Of a DNA stretch of 64,000 nt, positions 58,938-64,000 are shown one piece after another; position 1 is the first letter of the stretch, and each line of letters begins with the position of its first letter. This DNA comes from Pandoraea norimbergensis (GTDB taxonomy: Bacteria; Pseudomonadota; Gammaproteobacteria; Burkholderiales; Burkholderiaceae), in the NCBI RefSeq assembly GCF_001465545.3, contig NZ_CP013480.3, positions 62,001 to 126,000 of the forward strand. The letters run 5' to 3'. The notes under the pieces are model-generated. The model saw only the letters and a program-made list of their open reading frames with translations. It made no database searches and had not been told where the DNA came from. Both the position numbers and the translations under genes were made by a program.

Positions 58938-61900
58938 ATGCCCTTCACACGCGTCGCGCCGCATCGCGCAAGCGCTTCCCATTGCGTCGGACGCTTGCCC
59001 GCCGCGCTCGCCCGAAATGACCGCGCACACGCGCGATTCCTGCTCAAACATGCTCGACAATGCGCGCCAGCCCCGCGACGCGGTGTTGCGCGCGAAACGT
59101 CCCAGATAGACTCGTCGGCGACCGTGCAGAGCGGCAACGCCGGGGCGGCTGCCAAAGCGTTGCTGTTCGGCATGTGTTTTCTCGGCGCACAGGTTTGTCG
59201 CGCGGACGTGTCGCGTCCGGCGTCGCTTGACACCAACGTGCGCACTTCCGATATCGACCGCGCCCTTGCGTCGCTATTGCCGCCATCGCCGGAGACACCC
59301 GCGCTGCGGTGCGCGGCATTGCCAGTGGCCGCCGCATCAGTCCTCCACCCGCTCAGCGTCGCGACATTCTTCTCGTGGGGCGAGGCGCGATTCTCACAGG
59401 CTTGTCCGCGTGCCCCGCTGCGTTGCTCCGGCGAGAGCGCACCCCCCGCCGTCACCGATGCGCTTCCAACGCAGGCGGATGTGCTGCGCGCAGCGCTGAG
59501 TGCCGTTCCGTCGGCCGACACCGCACAAAAAACACCGGCCGAGCGAGACTCGATAGCCCGGCAGTTCGTGACGCGCGTCGATCCCCTCATGGCGCGGCAC
59601 GACGCGAGCGGTATGCGCTTCGGGAGCCTTGACTGGGCCTTGGCGCGCATCGGGTGCGCATTGATCGGCGACGAGGCGAGTGATTGGGCACCGAACGAGT
59701 TGGCTGCGGTCGCACTGGCCATGCTTCCGGCCCATGGCGACACCGAGGCGAGTGCTATTTTTCTCTCCCGGTTCATGTCCGTCGTCACACGGATGGCGCT
59801 GGCGCACGACGTTATCGAACCTGACGAAGCCAAACGTCTCGACACGGCCACCCGCGCTCGCGCGATCGCCTACTTTCGATGGCGTGTTCAAGACATGCTC
59901 GGGCAGGGCGAACGTCTTGCCGCTGCCGCCGGATTTCTGCCGACGCGTCGTGCAATCGCGCGCGAGCGCGTGGCGAGCGCAGGCGTATCCCCCGATCTGA
60001 CGATTCAAGTGAACAAACATCGCGTATGGATCGGACTCTGGACCGCATCTGCCCACCCTATGGTCTTCCCGCCATGCATGCACGTCGAAGGGATGTACAC
60101 GCCCGTCGATCTGCTGATGCATGACTGTCTGATCGATCTCAAGCGCGACGCCCCCATGGTGCATACCCGGCTGGTCGAGGCCGACGTGACACACGACAGC
60201 ATCACCGAGTCATTCGAGGCGCACTACGCCACGGCGATTCCCGCGCTCGCTCACACGTTTCTGATGCCCGTGCTTCAGGCGCGTATCGATGCCATGAGCG
60301 ACACCGACCGTCAGTTCTGGCGATGCGGCGACTGGACCCTCCATCGCGCGGCAGGAACGCTCGCGATGCAACCGTTGCCAGACGATGCCGGCGGCGCGCT
60401 GGGCGTGGTGTTGCCGGATGAAGGGGCGGGCAGAACCGACGAAATTCGCCACTTCACGTTGCTGATGTCGATTCGCCGCACATCCGCATCGGGTGTGCGC
60501 GAGGTGCGTCACTATTTGATTACACCGTCTACGCTGCAAGTCATTCGGCTTGAGGCCGATCTGGCGGCACGGCTGAACGCGGGCCAAACGCCGTTCGTCG
60601 CTGTGCCCCGTGTTGCAGGGCAGTCTGCGGATCGTAGCGGGCGGCCAATGTGTACCGACACCGTCAAGCGCGTAGATTGCGGCGCGACGATCACGGCGAC
60701 GCAAGGGGCGGCGGAAATTCTTGCCGCGCCGTTCCACGCCTTACACGACGCTTCATTCGCCATGACGGCCACCGAAGCCGAACATGCGGCACGTCGTGAG
60801 GCGCTGCTTGGACTATTGCCGTTTTATCGCTGCGTGCAGGACGTGCGTGCAGCAAAGGCGGGCACCGTATTCGATTGTGCGATCGATCTGGCCGGCCTCA
60901 TTCCGCTGGCAGATGCCGGACTCGATGCCGCCAACACCGCAACGCACTTGCTGACGGCGCTCGGCCCGGACGAGTGGCTTGCGTGGTCTGAAAAACCGAT
61001 CGCGCACGGCTTGCCCGTATTGCGCGAGAGCACGCCGGCGCAGCTTGCCCATTGGCTCGACGTTGGGGCTCGCGACGGTATGCACCTTGCTGAGGTATCC
61101 ATTCGCCTGTTCGATCCGGGCTTCGCCGCCGCTTGGCATCTCAGTCATGGTGTGGCCGGTGGCGCACACGCATTGTTCGAGCGCCTGTCGAGAATGCCGG
61201 TATTGCGGCGGCACTTGCCGCGATTTCGGGCGCGTATCGAGACACCGACCGGCGCAGCCCACGCAGCACCGTCTCGCGCGGTGCAACGGCCAGACGGTCA
61301 CGAAGGCGGCGTCCAGCGTGGCGGCAGCCGTCTGCGGGTTCCCGAGGCGCGTCTCCCGGTGCATGCCTCCGCGCCTGAGTCACCGATGCTGAATCAACTG
61401 TGCCGGACCCGCCGCAGCCCGCCGGAACATGACAGCGCTTGTTCGCAACTCGCCCCGGTGGGTGGCTACGTCCGGCCGTATCCACAGGGGGGCGGCGAGA
61501 CGCGCTATCAGTTCGATGCCGGCACGCAGCGCTTCGAGACCTTCGACAGTCAAGACGCCGCCATGAGAACGGTCGTGGTCGATGATGTGACCGATGCCGG
61601 GCAACTGGTGGAACGAGAGTATCTGTTGATCGGCGGCGATGTTGTCTGGCGGCATCTCGATAGCGCCCGGATGCTCGTGACGGCGATCAATCGCGTCACG
61701 CAGGGGGTCCTTCACGATTTGTTGTCGCTCAAGGGCGCATTGGGAAAGGCCCCTCGCTATGTCGTCGCCGATGTGCCAGTCACCACAGTGGGTGGCGACG
61801 TACGCACGGTGCAGATTGCCGCACGTTATGCCACCTTCGCGGACCATCACGGACACTGTACTCATGTCGTGCGAGTGCAAGGTACGCACTACGTGTTCAA

Positions 61901-62759
61901 AATCGAGCACGGGTGGACTGCCGAGCCTGTGGCGGGACACCCGGTTACCCTGTTTCGCGCCACCGATGTCGACGTTGCGAATTACCTCCAGTTCAGGGCA
62001 CTGCTGCACACACCTTACGCGGGCGACATCGTGGTGTACGAAGGCGTTTCGCAATTCCAGCGGGTGGCGTCTTTGTCCCGCACGGAGCAGATGCGTATCA
62101 AGCGTATTGTTTTACGCGTGCAAAAAGTACAGCTCGACGCGCTGCTTTGGCTGACAGACCCGATGAATCGTGCGGAAACGGAGTTGCTCCTGCAACGGTT
62201 TACGTCCATCGGGCAGGTCGCGAGTCTACGTGTTGCGCTCATGGGCGCGCTCGAATCGATGACAAGAGCCGCGCCGAAGTTCGTTGCGAACTATCGGACC
62301 CGGGTTGCCGTTGCCTTGATGGTGGATCCTGCGATGCCAGGCACCGCGGCGGTCGGCGGGCTGCAATCGCAGGTGGTCAGCAATCGGGCGAAGATGCCGG
62401 TGGTCTATCTCAACGAAGATGGGCTGAGCGAGCGCACGACAGAGAGTCTGGCGGGCGTCATGCTCCATCAAATGACGCGGGCGGTGCTTGGCGCTGCGGA
62501 TCGGCTGTCCGAGGCATCGTCCTTGCCCGCGGCCATTGAGGACTTTGGCGAGCTGGTGGATCTCAGACCACTGGTCGCGGTCACTCAATCGGTGCCGCCC
62601 GAGGTGCTGGTGCGGCATGCGCCCACGCTGGAGCATCTGATCTTCATGTGCGCCTATTTGCGCGATCCGGCACGTGCGGAAGAGGTCAGGCGTTTCACGT
62701 GGCGCTCGACAGACTCATACTGGCGTATGAGTCCGTGGAGTATTGACGATACCGTGTGA
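58938..62759 (+). CDS. Large effector/toxin-like protein of unknown function
   Basis: A 1273-residue protein. GGAG (58928-58931) lies six bases before ATG 58938, which I use; TTG 58926 and ATG 58935 are alternatives. It begins with a basic stretch, then a hydrophobic segment near residues 70-90 (AAAKALLFGMCFLGAQVCRADV) like a late signal or membrane anchor. The block LLPFYRCVQDVRAAKAGTVFDCAIDLAGLIPLADAG in the middle recalls large Pseudomonas proteins of the dermonecrotic-toxin/membrane-targeting effector family, a resemblance from memory. Near H1176 the sequence VMLHQMTRAVLG stands where relatives have an HExxH-like metalloprotease motif, here degraded to HQMTR. No chaperone, T3SS, T6SS or T4SS gene adjoins. 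Enzymatic function is unassigned. Confidence 0.6.
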   Translation: MPFTRVAPHRASASHCVGRLPAALARNDRAHARFLLKHARQCAPAPRRGVARETSQIDSSATVQSGNAGAAAKALLFGMCFLGAQVCRADVSRPASLDTNVRTSDIDRALASLLPPSPETPALRCAALPVAAASVLHPLSVATFFSWGEARFSQACPRAPLRCSGESAPPAVTDALPTQADVLRAALSAVPSADTAQKTPAERDSIARQFVTRVDPLMARHDASGMRFGSLDWALARIGCALIGDEASDWAPNELAAVALAMLPAHGDTEASAIFLSRFMSVVTRMALAHDVIEPDEAKRLDTATRARAIAYFRWRVQDMLGQGERLAAAAGFLPTRRAIARERVASAGVSPDLTIQVNKHRVWIGLWTASAHPMVFPPCMHVEGMYTPVDLLMHDCLIDLKRDAPMVHTRLVEADVTHDSITESFEAHYATAIPALAHTFLMPVLQARIDAMSDTDRQFWRCGDWTLHRAAGTLAMQPLPDDAGGALGVVLPDEGAGRTDEIRHFTLLMSIRRTSASGVREVRHYLITPSTLQVIRLEADLAARLNAGQTPFVAVPRVAGQSADRSGRPMCTDTVKRVDCGATITATQGAAEILAAPFHALHDASFAMTATEAEHAARREALLGLLPFYRCVQDVRAAKAGTVFDCAIDLAGLIPLADAGLDAANTATHLLTALGPDEWLAWSEKPIAHGLPVLRESTPAQLAHWLDVGARDGMHLAEVSIRLFDPGFAAAWHLSHGVAGGAHALFERLSRMPVLRRHLPRFRARIETPTGAAHAAPSRAVQRPDGHEGGVQRGGSRLRVPEARLPVHASAPESPMLNQLCRTRRSPPEHDSACSQLAPVGGYVRPYPQGGGETRYQFDAGTQRFETFDSQDAAMRTVVVDDVTDAGQLVEREYLLIGGDVVWRHLDSARMLVTAINRVTQGVLHDLLSLKGALGKAPRYVVADVPVTTVGGDVRTVQIAARYATFADHHGHCTHVVRVQGTHYVFKIEHGWTAEPVAGHPVTLFRATDVDVANYLQFRALLHTPYAGDIVVYEGVSQFQRVASLSRTEQMRIKRIVLRVQKVQLDALLWLTDPMNRAETELLLQRFTSIGQVASLRVALMGALESMTRAAPKFVANYRTRVAVALMVDPAMPGTAAVGGLQSQVVSNRAKMPVVYLNEDGLSERTTESLAGVMLHQMTRAVLGAADRLSEASSLPAAIEDFGELVDLRPLVAVTQSVPPEVLVRHAPTLEHLIFMCAYLRDPARAEEVRRFTWRSTDSYWRMSPWSIDDTV

Positions 62760-62780
62760 AGTCCACCAACTAGGAAGACA

Positions 62781-62816
62781 AAGGCCGGTGCTATTTTCTC
62801 TGGCGTCACCGGCCTT
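62781..62816. terminator. Bidirectional terminator between the effector-like gene and uppP
   Basis: AAGGCCGGTG (62781-62790) and CACCGGCCTT (62807-62816) form a 10-bp perfect stem over a 16-base loop. The minus strand continues with TTTGTCTT, so it serves uppP best; the convergent gene may use it too. Confidence 0.8.
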
Positions 62817-62839
62817 GAGCTTGAACACACGCGAAAACG

Positions 62840-63694
62840 TCAGCTCAGATACTGGCTCGAGAACAGCACCACGGCCGAGGCCACGAGGCAGTAAATACCG
62901 AACAGGTACCAGCGGCCATGCTCCAGCCAGCGCGAGAGCCAGCGCAGAGCGATCAGGCCCGCGAAGAAGCTGAACACCATACCGACGAGACACGGCGTGA
63001 GCACCGTCATGAAGTGGCCCGAGAAGGCCTGCGTGGCGCCCGACTTGTACAGGCGGTAAGCCTCCTTGACGATCACCGGCGGGGTGAGCACCACGGCCAG
63101 CGCGAAGCTGAATTCTTCAACACGAATCTTGTCGAGTCCGCGCAGCATGCCGGTCGAAATGGTCGAGCCCGAGCGCGAGAAACCACGGAACGGCAGGCAC
63201 ACGCCCTGCACCGCACCGATCCATGCGGAGTCGGCGGCACGCATCGGACGGTCGCCCATCGGCGGGCGTTTGCGGCCCGAGATGAGGATCAGGATGCCCG
63301 CCATCGCCAGTCCCGCCGAGATGATGTACAGATTGCCGAACAGATGCTCGATCTCGGAATGCTGCGTGCCGCGCATCAGCACCTTCTCGATGAACAGCAT
63401 CAGCGCAATGCCGATCACGCCGGTGAAGGCGGTGGCGACAATCACTTGCTTGGCGTTGTGGACGAAGTCGCGGCGGGACGAGAAGTAACGCTCGCGCCAC
63501 GATTTCCAGAAGTACACGATCACCGCCAGCATCGTGCCGGTGTGCAACATCACCAGCAGCAAGGTCATCTCGGGGGCAGTCGGGTCGAGCCCCATCAGTT
63601 TCTCGGCCATGATGACGTGCGCAGAGCTTGAAACGGGCAACAACTCCGCCACGCCCTGCACAATCGCGAGCACCAGCACTTGCAAATAGTCCAT
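62840..63694 (-). CDS. uppP: Undecaprenyl-diphosphatase (BacA/UppP)
   Basis: A 284-residue inner-membrane phosphatase that turns undecaprenyl diphosphate into the monophosphate carrier for peptidoglycan and other envelope polymers. It has about eight membrane spans. VQGVAELLPVSSSAHVIMAEKL near residue 13 contains the (E/Q)E-type and SSSAH catalytic motif, and the second motif is LPFRGFSRSGSTIS instead of the usual PGxSRSGxT, with the catalytic Arg-Ser pair kept. FVVxxFF-type blocks follow in the C-terminal half. It gives bacitracin tolerance when over-expressed in other bacteria. ATG 63694 is chosen; the frame is open to 63724. Single-gene unit. Confidence 0.9.
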   Translation of the reverse strand: MDYLQVLVLAIVQGVAELLPVSSSAHVIMAEKLMGLDPTAPEMTLLLVMLHTGTMLAVIVYFWKSWRERYFSSRRDFVHNAKQVIVATAFTGVIGIALMLFIEKVLMRGTQHSEIEHLFGNLYIISAGLAMAGILILISGRKRPPMGDRPMRAADSAWIGAVQGVCLPFRGFSRSGSTISTGMLRGLDKIRVEEFSFALAVVLTPPVIVKEAYRLYKSGATQAFSGHFMTVLTPCLVGMVFSFFAGLIALRWLSRWLEHGRWYLFGIYCLVASAVVLFSSQYLS

Positions 63695-63883
63695 GCGCAA
63701 TCCTTGGGAAATGGGCAAGCACACTACGCTGCAATCATGTCGTTTTGGTGACAGTCATATGACGGCGTCGCCGATCCCTGCCCCCGACCAGCTGCCGCGC
63801 ATGATACCCCGTCACAATTGGCTTGGAATGAGGACTTTGAACACGCACTTTGCCGGCCGCCAGCACGATGTCGCGCTGAAATG

Positions 63884-63913
63884 ACAACGGGCGCCCGTGG
63901 GGATGCCCGTTGT
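63884..63913 (-). terminator. Hairpin before the right-hand edge gene
   Basis: ACAACGGGC (63884-63892) pairs with GCCCGTTGT (63905-63913). It lies 40 bases past the stop of the minus-strand gene at the edge and has only a weak T-tract (CATTTC). The rest of 63695-63952 shows no gene. Confidence 0.45.
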
Positions 63914-63952
63914 TTCATCAGCAGAAACGTGCAGAGAAGACTACGCCGCGTT

Positions 63953-64000
63953 TCAGAGGCGTGCGAGGGCCTGATCCAGATCGGCCAGCAGGTCGTCGAT
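63953..64000 (-). CDS. Cys/Met metabolism PLP enzyme, C-terminal fragment
   Basis: The last 15 residues (IDDLLADLDQALARL, then TGA at 63953-63955) of a minus-strand gene that runs past the right edge. The pattern DxxDLxxDLxxAL is the normal end of Cys/Met-metabolism enzymes such as O-succinylhomoserine sulfhydrylase (MetZ) or cystathionine gamma-synthase. The fragment is too short to tell these apart. The full gene would also need the cofactor lysine, which is outside the window. Confidence 0.6.
   Translation of the reverse strand: MDDLLADLDQALARL

Noticed and set aside
63693..63884. A 63-codon plus-strand frame after uppP
   Set aside because: It starts in the uppP promoter region, has no ribosome site and no recognisable protein features.
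1..64000. tRNA, rRNA, insertion sequences, prophage or CRISPR arrays
   Set aside because: I looked for clover-leaf ends, transposase motifs, terminal repeats and regularly spaced repeats and found none that I can support.

Overview
The window is GC-rich, densely coded bacterial chromosome, best matched to Burkholderiales and probably to Pandoraea or a close relative. That placement is an inference from gene content: DUF4148 and DUF3331 proteins, trimeric Burkholderia-type porins with a QSNVT(I/L)YG mature N-terminus, a double-length UvrA, and a DUF1177/OPT cluster. I see no rRNA, tRNA, CRISPR array, phage or insertion sequence.

Layout. 1-5496: the end of a polar amino-acid ABC transporter (two permeases and an ATPase), then a thiol-dioxygenase-like cupin, a four-domain rhodanese and a cystathionine beta-lyase-like enzyme, which reads as a sulfur amino-acid uptake and breakdown unit. 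5508-9929: a SugE-type exporter and a GST (minus), a MarR regulator (minus) and a divergent homodimeric 2-oxo-acid dehydrogenase E1. Repeated TTGCAATTGCAA palindromes occupy both control regions. 9951-15185: secreted hydrolase, class C beta-lactamase, DUF3331 protein, type II NADH dehydrogenase and TetR regulator. 15322-19181: RidA, a DadA-like oxidase and a UvrD-type helicase with a C-terminal DUF5710-like module. 19204-25319: NlpC/P60 lipoprotein and a FecA/FecR/FecI-type iron signalling set under a Fur box. 25537-26174: VapBC. 26436-32444: a 2002-residue tandem UvrA behind a LexA box. 32629-39579: porin, then an IclR-led operon (OPT transporter, class V aminotransferase, peptidase E, DUF1177 protein).

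39869-41935 is a lone GHKL-ATPase/PD-(D/E)xK-like fusion resembling antiviral proteins. 42384-45949: malate synthase G and a DUF445 membrane protein. 46172-52313: a purine-nucleoside cluster (porin, Tat-exported nucleoside hydrolase, LysR regulator, AzgA-type permease, adenosine deaminase). 52468-53893: three short envelope or secreted proteins. 53887-57622: MHS symporter, iron-type alcohol dehydrogenase and divergent LysR. 57711-62759: a Fic protein preceded by a 54-bp direct repeat, then a 1273-residue effector-like protein. 62840-64000: UppP and the last residues of a Cys/Met-metabolism PLP enzyme.

The least understood parts are the GHKL-nuclease fusion, the large effector-like protein with its neighbouring Fic gene, the DUF1177/PepE/OPT operon and the helicase-DUF5710 fusion. 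All family assignments are from recognised motifs and memory of families; no database search was run.
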